DNA from: Nipponacmea schrenckii
Lineage: Eukaryota > Mollusca > Gastropoda > Lottiidae
Direction of reading: 5' to 3'
DNA length: 64,000 nucleotides
Assembly: GCA_030562195.1 (NCBI GenBank)
Contig: JAUJPP010000003.1
Location: 36,710,602 to 36,774,601 of the forward strand
Position 1 is the stretch's first letter, and each line of letters opens with the position of its first letter. The notes under the pieces are model-generated. The model ran no database searches. It saw only the letters and a program-made list of their open reading frames with translations, and was not told where the DNA came from. This document shows, piece after piece, positions 48,092-60,000 of the stretch. The position numbers and the translations under genes were made by a program.

Positions 48092-50114
48092 CTACAAAAT
48101 AATATGGGTAAATTATTAGCTAATTGCTACCTTGAATTTACAATTTGATTATATCTAGAAAATGTTGTACATGTTCAAATCAACAACAGCCATAAAATTA
48201 TTCAAGGCCACAAATCAACATTTGTCAAAAGATTGAAATATAAAACTAATAATAACAGACTTTATAAGCTGAAATTGGCTAGAAATTCAACATAGAAATT
48301 ACATATGTCGCATTATTAATGCCAAAAATCAAAATTACACATGCAAATTAGAAAAATCTATTTTTTTTAACATAGTACAAAATGACAGAAATTTTGATCT
48401 AAAGAAACCTATAAATTAGATATTATATTTGAAGTATTGATTTTGATCAAGCTTAGATAGGATCTGTGTAATTGCCCTTAGTTTTCCTAAAAAATAAATA
48501 TTGTTGTTTGGTAATGAGCACTATCACTTCAAATTATCCTTCTCCCTTCAATCAAATCAAAATAAATTCACAAAGGAAAAGAAAGGAAACAATGATTTCA
48601 TTCTGACATAAAATCAATACAAATCAAGTTCTTTTTTTTAAGGTATACTTATTCTTAGGATAAGTCAAACTTGAAAATTTTAACCTTTGCCAAAACATTT
48701 GTTCATCAGTGGACTAACCTGATGTCAAAACTATTGACAGAATCACTATCTAATTTATACACAGTAATTTTGATATGCACCAACAATCTTTTTTTAATAA
48801 TAAAGAAGTTTTATTGATATATATATATGATGCTACATAGAGATTAGATCATTTTGTCAAAGCATCTAGTAAGTCTATCTGATGAGTATATTCTCTAATT
48901 GAAAATGTTTGAAACTTTAAAATATAGTTTCTCTTTAAATGCTCAGCTCAATTCAGATCAGATTTAGTATAGATTTATGTACCAAAAAAACAATAAATCA
49001 TTTATTTAAAATCCAAATATAAAAACTAATCTGATCATAATTATAGAACTTGAATGCAGATATTATTAATATGTTTTTTTATCTTTAAATTGTACTCTAA
49101 ATCTTTCAAAACGCTTAACACAACTAATAACATCCAGTCATTGAACATATGACATCTATAAATAGCTCATTTTTCCAAGTGAATTATTCCAGTGGTTGTT
49201 CAGGAGAAGAAACAGAGTAAAAAATAAAATAATAAAACATTCATCAAAAGAGGAAACTCTTCTAAAAAAAATTAGCTTACAAAAATAAAGCTGAATGGTG
49301 GAACTTCATTTAGAACATTTTGATCAATCAATTGATAAGGCAACCTAACCACACCTCCAACTGAAACATCTCACCTTCTTTCTATTGTATTTTTTGTGTA
49401 CTATACTATCTAAATATTTTCAAATACTTAAACCTCAAATTCAATGAAAGTTACTTGTTGCTCAGAAACAGAAATAAATTTTTACTGGATATCTTTTCAG
49501 ACAGTTGCCTTTATTCAGCAATTACTCATTTTTATACAAGGGCCATTGAAATTATCTTATTTCTGATGTTGGAAAGACACTGTAATTCTATAACACAATG
49601 AGTCTTAACAAAAACAATAAGGGATTGTGTCATGTACATTGCAAGGTTATGGATCAATACTAAAGACAATGTTCAATACAGGTCAATAACAAGCCTTCTC
49701 ATTATTTATTTAACAACCTACTAACTAATTCAGTATACTATCACAATAATAGAAATCAGAATTTACTCTAGTATTTTAGTGTGAAACTATTTCATTCCTT
49801 CATTCATCTCAAGGCAGCTTGACAGCTCAGTTAATAGTTTGGTTGATATTGTCTGTGAGGCAGTTAGGTAACCTAAAATTTCAACCCCTTGAGGGCGAGA
49901 GCAAAAACTTTCAATGCTTTAGGAAGTATGCTTAGGAATTGGACAACCAACTTAGTATAAGCTTATAGCTACTCTTTCAATTTTTTGACAGCTTTAATAA
50001 GCATTTAGAGTGTCACAAATAGCTCATCTTCATAGCCATCTGATGCCATTCTACAAAATGCCTGTAGAGAGACTAATGGTGAATGATCTAATTGCCATTT
50101 TAGTTTCTGAACTT
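48092..50114. other. SYT7 upstream intron, no recognisable exon
   Basis: Both strands were read for a transmembrane or palmitoylated-Cys exon of SYT7 and none was recognised. Near 48707, ATCAGTGGACTAACCTGATG recalls an internal segment of MITE family B, but no element ends are visible. Confidence 0.4.
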
Positions 50115-50675
50115 ATAAGCTTGAACCTGACATTACACCACATTCACTACAAATCACTATAGTGATAATTTAATGGTGAAATAAGCTTGAACCTGACATT
50201 ACAATACACCGCATTCACTACAAATCACTATAGTGATAATTGAATGGTAAAAAAACCCTGAACCTGACATTACAATACATCACATTTACTATAAATCACT
50301 ATAGAGATAATTTAATGGTGAAATAAGCTTGAACCTGACATTACAATACACAAAATTTACTACAAATCACTATAGTGATAATTGAATGGTAAAAAAACCT
50401 GAACTTGACATAACAATACATCACATTTACTAAAAATCACTATAGTGATAATTTAATGGTGAAATAAGCTTGAACCTGACATAACAACACACAACATTTA
50501 CTACAAATCACTATAGTGATAATTTAACGGTGAAATAAGCTTGAACCTGACATAACAATACACAACATTTACTACAAATCACTATAGTGATAATTTAATG
50601 GTGAAATAAGCTTGAACCTGACATTACAATACACAACATTTACTACAAATCACTATAGTGATAATTTAATGGTGT
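50115..50675 (+). repeat. ~71-bp tandem array with a palindromic core
   Basis: Eight units of TAAGCTTGAACCTGACAT, ACAATACACAACATTTACTA and CAAATCACTATAGTGATAAT with TTAATGGTGAAA. The palindrome ATCACTATAGTGAT recurs about every 70-72 bp (near 50154, 50227, 50296 with one change, 50368, 50438, 50509, 50580 and 50651). Units 2 and 4 share GGTAAAAAAAC in place of GGTGAAATAAGC, hinting at a two-unit ancestral period. Confidence 0.93.
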
Positions 50676-51883
50676 AATAGATAACCAGTTCAGTCTATCA
50701 ATATATCAAATAGTTACAGTAATAAGACCAAAGTAACCACTAGAATTACACTGGTTTAACTCTCTCTATCACAATCAATTATGTCAGATGTCTTCATGTG
50801 GAACTTTATATCAATTCTGTCATCACTGTAGGTCAATAATATATATTTGACTTAATGTAAACTGTAACAATTGCCTTCAATGTGAGCTGAATTATTATTT
50901 CTTACTGGAGAAATTTTCATGCTTTAGTGGGGAGCAGGTTTTGTTTGCATCTTAAAGCAATGATGAAATAATCTGATCAATCAAGTTCACTGACAATTGA
51001 AAAAGCACTGTTGTTGCCAGTTACTGAGTTTTGACAGCAAAAGATCTAAATAGAGTTTGTGAATAACCAATCAAGCTGAACCACTCTCTTATAAGCTCTT
51101 CATCTTTCTCACCATATTTAGTAAAGTCTCTGTTTGAGTTCATTCAAAGGCGTGCTAAAGCTCTTTTGTTAATTAGTATCTACTGAGCTGCAGACCAGAA
51201 AATCAAATGGAAATCGACTTCAGAAAAATGTTTCTAGTTAAATCCATAGTTTACAGAACTAATGGTACAGCTAACAAAAATTAAATAATATTTATTTAAA
51301 TCACATTCCAATGAATAACTACTGTCTGCTTTCATACGTCTACTTTAATAAATATTTCATCGAATCTCAGTAACAACTTCCTTACAAATAATTTTTATTC
51401 ACAAAAAATCATTATGAATACAAATTTAACAATTTGTTATTCAAATTTGTTGAATCGGATGAAAAACATGATGGAATTTCATTCTTTTATGCTTTACAGT
51501 TACAAATAATTGAACATGACTGCAGGTTAAATGAATGACTTGAAGCAATAAAGAATCACATTGTTAGGCCCACATTTAATTAATTGTCTATTTCTCATGA
51601 ATCAACAATGATCAAGCATAAAACCAATAACCGATTTAAAGATATTGAAAATAGGTTTTTATACGTATAGGCCATATACAGGTACTACAGAAAACATTGA
51701 GAATATAGATCAGAACTATTCTGAGTTTCTGTAAGCCTACTTGTAGGTCAAGTAAATCTACTGAACTGCTACAAAATCTTAAATATATCTTTTGGGTATC
51801 TTGAATTTGACTTTATTTCTGACTATGGATAGGACATTTAAATTGGTTAAAATATAAGCCTAAGTGCTTCATAACCAAGGTCC

Positions 51884-52120
51884 ACATGGACCCCAGGGAG
51901 AAATTGAAGTCTATGGGGGATTTTGAAAGGAAGGGGGACTTGGAGGTGGGAATTTAGAAGGAAGGGGGGAATTGGGGAATGACTGAAAAATGGGGGATAT
52001 ACTTCAAGCTGTAAGCATCGAAAGAGATAAAGATGCTATTGGTGACTGATCATCAAGGAGCTTTGTTAAGTTATGACACATTTTGTCAAGGGGGAATTTT
52101 AAAAAGGTTGAGAAGCACTG
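51884..52120. mobile_element. Possible hAT-element end fragment
   Basis: The right side reads AAAAAGGTTGAGAAGCACTG, whose complement CAGTGCTTCTCAACCTTTTT looks like the terminus of Charlie/Tip100-type hAT elements. G-rich direct repeats (GGAAGGGGGAC, GGAAGGGGGGA) precede it. No matching left terminus or 8-bp duplication was found, so the element is probably truncated. The 61-codon ORF inside is not recognisable. Confidence 0.4.
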
Positions 52121-53905
52121 CTCTACATGGACACATAAAGGCTAGAGAACATTTTGAGAGACAATTTAAGAAAGATTCAGACATCAACTTGGAAAAAACA
52201 TTAAACAATAAACATTAATATACAAATGTATCTACGGCATGTTTATGTATTTCTGGTGAGAATCAACAATACGCCACTATTAAAAGTCACTTATAGCACC
52301 ATTATCATCCTTGTATTGCATGGTTTCACATAAGACAATTTTCCCCTTACATCTTATGTCTGAATAGATACAAAAAAATCTAAAAGCAGTTTAACATTAC
52401 TCAAAGCTCATAACATGCTAGTTTACAAATAGGTATTTCATGAAAAATAAAAAAAACAACAATGAAACAGAATAGGACCAACATCTAAAAGCACTAAGCT
52501 TTTTCTTCAACCTTTTTAATTGGTAAAACCAAGGGTAAGGTTTAATACTAGCACCACACTACAACAATTCATATTGAAATTGATTAAAAATGTAATTTCA
52601 CTTGAGTTATTTTGTAATTTTTTAATCTAATAGTAGGTCTAGAAAAAAGAAATTTCTTGCAATTCATTTCTGACTTTCATAAAAAAATTCAAAGTAACAA
52701 ATGAAGCATTACTTATAATGGAAGGGTAAGAAATATATACAAAATGAAATTCAAGTGGTTTTCATTTTATCAATAACAATAAAAATTGTACAGTACACTA
52801 TTTAACACTATAACCACCAAGTATTATATCAAAAATACCTTTTTAATACTCCATTTAAAATACCACCATTACTATGGTTTGATTTGCTGTTAAATCAAAA
52901 ATAATAATGTCTTGATATATCCATATATTGACAACAGAAAAATTGTAAACGATAAGAGTGCTTAAAAGATAAAGATAGCAGATTTGGATGATAAAGGCGT
53001 GAAATTTTTTAAAAGCCATTAAATAAAATAAATGAATGAATGAATGAAGGTATCTGTAGATGTGGTATATGGGAGTATATGAAAAGCATAGCAAGTATAT
53101 AAATCAAGGAGAGACTGAATTGAATGAATATATAGTGTTTGTATTAGTTAAATAAGTGGAATATTCAGCTGTATATGTGTGAAATTAAAATGTAAATGTA
53201 CAAAATGACCATGTTTTAATATATACTATATGTTCCAGAAGAAGAAACCAACATGTACCAGCATGTTATTCCTGTTTGAAGTAAATTTATTGTCCTGCAA
53301 ATTCAAAAGATTTCTTGTTGAACAAAAAATTGATATTAGCTCAAAGATCGACAATCGCTGCAGACAGTTTGTGCCTTGTCGTAAAATAAGCTGAATTCTA
53401 CAGCCATTGTTTTTAAAAGTTCGATGATACTAGACTGCAAGTTTCTAGAATAAAATCAAATTAGTCCTGATATTATATAGTGAATACAGACTTATATTAA
53501 CAGACAAGAGAGTGGTTTGACAGCTCTATTCCCTGTAGATCTAACATATCACAACAAAAAGAGATTTTTTCCCATCAAATTCTCTAAGGTATATCATTGC
53601 TTAACAGAACTTAGATTTCTTTCAATGACATTATTCACAATCAAGAGTTTTATTGTATTTTATTTAATTCAATATTACGAATGATATTTGGATTCAACTG
53701 ACATGTATCATTATCCTTTTGACTTAAAAATTTTATCTGATAAGTCAGTTTAAGTTTCTTATTCAAGCTAAAGTAAATGGTTCAAAAGACACATAATTTT
53801 TGTTTTGCATGCATTAAAGAATGACATAGTGAGAAATATCACTAATTAGGAATTTACATATATCAACATTTCTAGAACCTGAAAGAAGCAGGCCAATCAA
53901 GATGG

Positions 53906-54250
53906 TTATCTTGCAGGAAATCTGCTGTCTAGAAATGAGTTAAGACCCTTGTCTATTTGATTATCTTTAAAGTAGGAGAGATCAGTTCTGATCAATTTCT
54001 CTTCTCTGTTTACCTTCATTCTCCAAATGACAATATCATCAAATAAAGCAACTATGATTACCTTATTATATCTAGGAGACTTAATATTAGTTAAATGGAA
54101 TGTGCCATAAGCACGTCTATCTTCAACGCGTAATCTAAAAGTCATCACAGTTTCTGCAAGGTATAGAAATCGTCCAATCACGATAGTTTGTTTAGTAAAT
54201 ATGAATAAGAGATCATTAACGCTAAAGACCTGAATTACTACCATTTTCAT
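53906..54250 (-). other. Unassigned open frame with splice-like sites (candidate exon 54153-54062)
   Basis: A 114-codon minus-strand frame. Within it a CTTGCAG acceptor at 54154 and a GTAATC donor at 54061 would bound a 92-nt exon reading TVMTFRLRVEDRRAYGTFHL then TNIKSPRYNK; only one frame is open. Base composition is more exon-like (CpG-containing) than the surroundings. Its end phase (0) does not fit the SYT7 exon at 48091, which needs two bases from upstream, so it is not a direct neighbour of that exon. No family was recognised. Confidence 0.2.
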
Positions 54251-54821
54251 CCGTCTGCCTACAAACTACGAGCAACCACTTAATCTTTCCAGGTCTATTC
54301 TTTACTAGCAGACTCTTTTTTTTCTGAAGGAAATAAATTCTACAGTTTCAAGACACTTTTTTTACCTCCTTCTTATTGATTTCTCACTCAAAGTTTAAAT
54401 TTTCTCCAGACAGCCTCATTTACCACTTTTTAAGTGAAAAAGACAATTTAAAGAAAATTTATTACTTAGAAACAAAACAGACTAAAATTAAATCTGAAGG
54501 ACACATTTGAATTCTATATTGAAATTATTGTATAAAATAAGCAAGTGATCCTTTTAATTTGAATTTAAGTCAGTTTGAAAGAAACTGCAATTCATGTTCA
54601 GCTATCATTTTGCCAAATATTATAGGGTTTTGGATGTCAGATCTTAAATATTATTTCAAGAAGAAATTTCTTTAAACACCATAAATTGTTGTTATAATGC
54701 TATAAGGAACATGTTTACAAAATTGAAATGGAATGGGCTGATAACCATAGCCAAAGCCATGCAATGAGCATTGAAGGAAATGCTTCAAGGCCAGCAGCAT
54801 TTGTCTAATCGTCCAACTATT

Positions 54822-54889
54822 TAGGATTCTCTAACCTACAGAGCCTGTAGCACTCACTCTGTTTATTGTCACATCTGAATGACTAGACC
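54822..54889 (+). repeat. Dispersed motif family D, copy 3
   Basis: CAGAGCCTGTAGCACTCACTC then TGTTTATTGTCACATC and TGAATGACTAGACCA: a diverged copy of 17065-17140 and 45211-45280. Confidence 0.55.
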
Positions 54890-55694
54890 ATCTGATTTGC
54901 TTAATAGACAGTAAAACTGTAGATTAAAACCTAGGACTATAAATCAGAAGAGTTATATGAGCTGAATAGCCTTTATTTCTATGATATGAGATTCTGCTCT
55001 TCATGTCGAAGAAAGGTTAATTTTACAATATTCGCTTACAACGATATTGATGCTTATCCTGGTGTTTACTCAAGAGTTTTGACTTAATGATAGTTACTCT
55101 AAACATTAAATTAATTTATTAATCAATAATTCATCAAATATATCATTCTATCCTTAACGATAGTAAACAAAAAACATTGTGAATGCCATTTCGTGAATGC
55201 GTGAAAATAGTATCATAAAAAAAGTTACTAGCTGTCAAGAGTATTGCATGACGTAAAACCTATTGTTAAACTTGCCTTAAGTTTAGAAATATTTTTTATG
55301 AGAGTGGAAAGAGATCAATTTTGTTAAGTAAACATGAATTGCTTTCTTTTATTGAATTAGGCTGGCAATCGATAAGAAAACCAGTAATCAGTTTTTACAA
55401 TTTCTATAAAAATAATAGAAGGCAAGGATATCTAAGAGTCTTACAATAGGCTTAACTAAGATCTGTGAACTTTGATATTTCAACTAATTAGTGGTTTCTT
55501 TATTTCTAAAAATGTCATTATAAAAAATCTCCCTTGACTTAGTATTCAGGATGGTCTACCATATTGAATTATAACTGTACAGGTGAATTAAGTTTATAAT
55601 ATTTCATTGAACATAAAACTATTCTACCTTTTAATCAAGAAATATAAATATAGGAATGTCACATGTCTAATGGTTGGTTTATTTAAAATAAAGC

Positions 55695-57000
55695 TGAAAG
55701 TTGAATATTAGACTATGTCAGATTGTAAGGGGACTCATTCTAAGTACAGCTGAGTGTTGAATATACATGTTAGACTATGTCAGATTGTAAGGGGACTCAT
55801 TTTAAGTACAGCTGAGTGTTGAATATACATGTTAGACTATGTCAGATTGTAAGGGGACTCATTTTAAGTACAGCTGAGTGTTGAATATAAGCCTATGTCA
55901 GATTGTAAAGGCACTCATTTTAAGTAAAGCTGAGTGTTGAATATAAGACTACGTCAGATTGTAAGGGGACTTATTTTAAGTAAAGCTGAGTGTTGAATAT
56001 AAGACTACATCAGATTGTAAGGGCACTCATTTTAAGTACAGCTGAGTGTTGAATATAAGACTATGTCAGATTGTAATGGGACTCATTTTAAGTACAGCTG
56101 AGTGTTGAATATAAGACTATGTCAGATTGTAAGGGGACTCATTTTAAGTACAGCTGAGTGTTGAATATAAGACTATGTCAGATTGTAAGGGGACTCATTT
56201 TAAGTACAGCTGAGTATTGAATATTAGACTACATCAGATTGTAAGGGGACTTATTTTAAGTACAGCTGAGTGTTGAATATAAGACTATGTCAGATTGTAA
56301 GGGAACTCATTCTAAGTACAGCTGAATGTTGAATATACATGTTAGACTATGTCAGATTGTAAGGGGACTCATTTTAAGTACAGCTGAGTGTTGAATATAC
56401 ATGTTAGACTATGTCAGATTGTAAGGGGACTCATTCTAAGTACAGCTGAGTGTTGAATATACATGTTAGACTATGTCAGATTGTAAGGGGACTCATTTTA
56501 AGTACAGCTGAGTATTGAATATTAGACTACATCAGATTGTAAGGGGACTTATTTTAAGTACAGCTGAGTGTTGAATATAAGACTATGTCTGATTGTAAGG
56601 GGACTCATTCTAAGTACAGCTGAGTGTTGAATATATATGTTAGACTATGTCAGATTGTAAGGGGACTCATTTTAAGTACAGCTGAGTGTTGAATATACAT
56701 GTTAGACTATGTCAGATTGTAAGGGGACTCATTCTAAGTACAGCTGAGTGTTGAATATACATGTTAGACTATGTCAGATTGTAAGGGGACTCATTTTAAG
56801 TACAGCTGAGTGTTGAATATAAGACTACATCAGATTGTAAGGGGACTCATTTTAAGTACAGCTGAGTGTTGAATATTAGACTACATCAGATTGTAAAGGC
56901 ACTCATTTTAAGTAAAGCTGAGTGTTGAATATTAGACTATGTCAGATTGTAAGGGGACTTATTTGAAGTCAAGCTGAGTGATGAATATTAGACTATGTCA
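55695..57000 (+). repeat. 56/62-bp tandem array with higher-order structure
   Basis: About 23 units of ATGTCAGATTGTAAGGGGAC, TCATTTTAAGTACAGCTGAG and TGTTGAATATAAGACT. Two length classes exist: short units with ATATAAGAC or ATATTAGAC, and long ones with ATATACATGTTAGAC. Five consecutive units (TTAGACTACATC; ATAAGAC with ATTCT; then three long units, TTTT/TTCT/TTTT) from about 56215 repeat in the same order from about 56515, a ~300-bp higher-order duplication. The edges are more diverged (AAAGGCACTC, TTTGAAGTCAAGC), as expected from unequal exchange. The array lies in the SYT7 intron or intergenic DNA. Confidence 0.95.
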
Positions 57001-57009
57001 GAGAATAAC

Positions 57010-60000
57010 TGAAAGAGTGATAATTGTCAGTTGTTTAAAAATTAATTCTTCAAAATCATCATTATTTCCAGAAGAGTATGTAAGTATCATTCTTAATGGA
57101 CTCAAACCACTAATTAATATCAATGATGCTCATCAATGTCTATCAATGACAAGGAATCATACCCACTGGCACAATAAAATTTCAAGAATTTCACATTAAT
57201 AGAACCACGGCTCTCATTCACTAAACTAATTTCCAGGAAATGTAGATTTGGTTTAATAGAAATTTAGTAATGTCAATAGTTGATATTGACTAATAATGCT
57301 ATGGACAATGACCAAATTGGTAGAAGATAATTATATAGTACTTGTATGTGGTTTAGATTATTGATTGTACTATAGAGAATTATTAGGATGTTGGAGGTAA
57401 GATTATTGTCTGGAGACAGTTTCTACTGACACTAACGTCTTAAAAATAACGATGATTTCAAAACAACAATTATAAGTTTTCCTATTTCAATAGGCATCAG
57501 AATGGCAATCTCTTCTAGAACTGCTTTTTTTAATGGTTACTGATGGTCAATGCAGTGTGCTATGAGGATTACTATATAAGCACCAATTAACTTAAACTAC
57601 ATGTACATGAATTTATTATTTCTAACTTAGAGAAACAACATCCTAAACAAAATCATTCTATGCTACAAGTGAAGCCAAGAAGGCAATTTTTACAAAATTC
57701 AAAGCACAAAGTAGTCAAAAATTATATAAATTAAATATCCTTATAGTGGCCTCAGGTTGTCAGGAAGTATATGAAAAGAAGGTTTTAGCAATCATTGGAT
57801 TAAGTTGAGCTGAATCGACATGTCAACTGAAACATCATCATTTCGTCATCAGTTCATCTTGTTCATGTATCAAGCATAAATTGACCTGACCAGTTGGTAT
57901 CTGTTACAAATCAGTTGATCATAGTTGTTCTAGTCTGTCAATTTCTTGATAATCCCATTATTTCACATCATGAGGAGATACTTTGAATTACCAGACTCCC
58001 TAACCAACCTTAAGAGAATCAAAAGGTCGTTATTGTGTAATTTATAACTGGGAGACAAGAAAACTTATTGGCTCTTGATTTATTTCTAGTCAATATATCA
58101 TTAATAAATGCTAATATAAATCTATATATTCACCATAAAGATACAGTATAAGCTATTAAATTGACAATAAATATTTTCTTCTGTAGACTTCAAGACACAT
58201 TCAAACATATTGACATCTTATAAGATATTCCCTTCAGATTTCAACTGTATCTAGAGATTGTGACATTTTAATATTTCTTTTCATCTGTGGTTTCATGTTT
58301 TAGTACTGAGAACATTAAGCATCCATTAAATACCGACAAACTAATATAAATTGGTCTGGTGAAAATAGGCTAAGTGTATTTGAGAGTTATGAATAATTAA
58401 TATTGTAATATGTGTCGAGTATTTATCAATATAATGTTTTAATAAAGTCAAACCCCCAAAGTTCAATTTTGGCATTGCATCTTGTTTCCTTTTTTTTCAA
58501 AAAAGGGATTTGACGCTGTGGAAATAATAAAGAAAAAACCTGTAATTAAATGCAAGAGAATACAGTTTAAGGAAATACAATTGTTTGATTGTTTACATAA
58601 TTCAATTGATTCAAGATGAGTTAAGATCAAAGAATGCATATATTACCATAAATTTTAATGAACTTCCATCAGCAGTTGACTTTCTAAACATAAATATTTT
58701 ATCAATTAAAGTTAAAAAGATAAAGTGAATGCTGGATATAAAAATTCACTTGATTTTATCTAGAATAGCTAGTTTGCAGAAGACTTGCAGATGAAATTCA
58801 TTCGGCAAACATCAACATTGATAAGAGTAAAAAGAACAAGGTTTATATTTGAAATCCAATTGCCATTTGAGCCTGTAGAAATGTCAATTTGAGAAAATTA
58901 ACTCATCACTCTTTTTTCAGATTGAATGTAATGGAATTTAAAGAAAAGATCAATAACAGCATTTGGTACAAACCATGTATTTTCAAAATGTCTATTGAAA
59001 TAAAAGGTGACTTAGTGAACTTTATGGTATTTAACATCCAATTTATTGAGAAGAAACTAAGTGTAAAGTTTACACGATTGGTCTAGACATGAAATTCCCT
59101 AGTATCATCCAATTTTGTAGCCACACACAATCCTCAAGACACACAATCAAACCTAGTCTCTCAAAATTATTACATTCTTGGAAAGTGTTTTGTTTGGAGA
59201 TTTATGAACCATAAAAGAAAGTAAATGATATTGGATGGAGACTATTCTCTGCTATAAGCTACAGACACAAACATTTTCTTACAAATTAAGATTGGATTTG
59301 GTACACAAGATTCTTGTGCTTTGAATTTCTACCAAAATACCCAAGAGGCATGTCAAAATAAACCAGATTCATCTTACATACATGCTAAAACCATATTAAT
59401 TTGTTAATCAATAAAGATTCTGAATAGAGGTAACATGCATTCCATGTATAAATTGTACTTATTCCAGCAGATAAAAGAAATAAAAAATCTATAGCTTAAA
59501 AAGGTTAGCTTTCAGTTAAATGATTGATTTTAACTTAAAAGGGATTTTTTTTAGTGTACACTGGTAGCATAAATTTTCAGTCCAATTTTCAATCAAATAA
59601 TTGTGGTTCCTGCAAATGGATGCTATCAGTACACACAAAATTTTTAGAAAACCTCCTTAAAATCCCATTACAATTATATATTAAACACTTTAAAATAATC
59701 AGGCATTTTACATACTGATTGAAGACAGAGATTATATGAGGTTGTAAAATACTTAATACTTAATGTTAGTGAATAACATTTAAATTTTGGACTGAGCAGA
59801 CTCTGTCCCTTTTATGGACATCTTAATCAATATTGAATAAACTCATAAGAATACTTTCTTCAGAGTTTTGGCTGTCAATGAAATTATAATTTCTCAATCC
59901 TTGTTTTAGCTTGATTAATATTGAGGAATGATAAATAATGCAATTAATGAAGTATTGATCAAGGTCACTTAAGGTAAACTAATCAGTTCAGATAACAGAT

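Noticed and set aside
55695..57000. CRISPR-like array of regular repeats
   Set aside because: Units are contiguous tandem copies with no unique spacers, and the window is clearly an animal nuclear genome.
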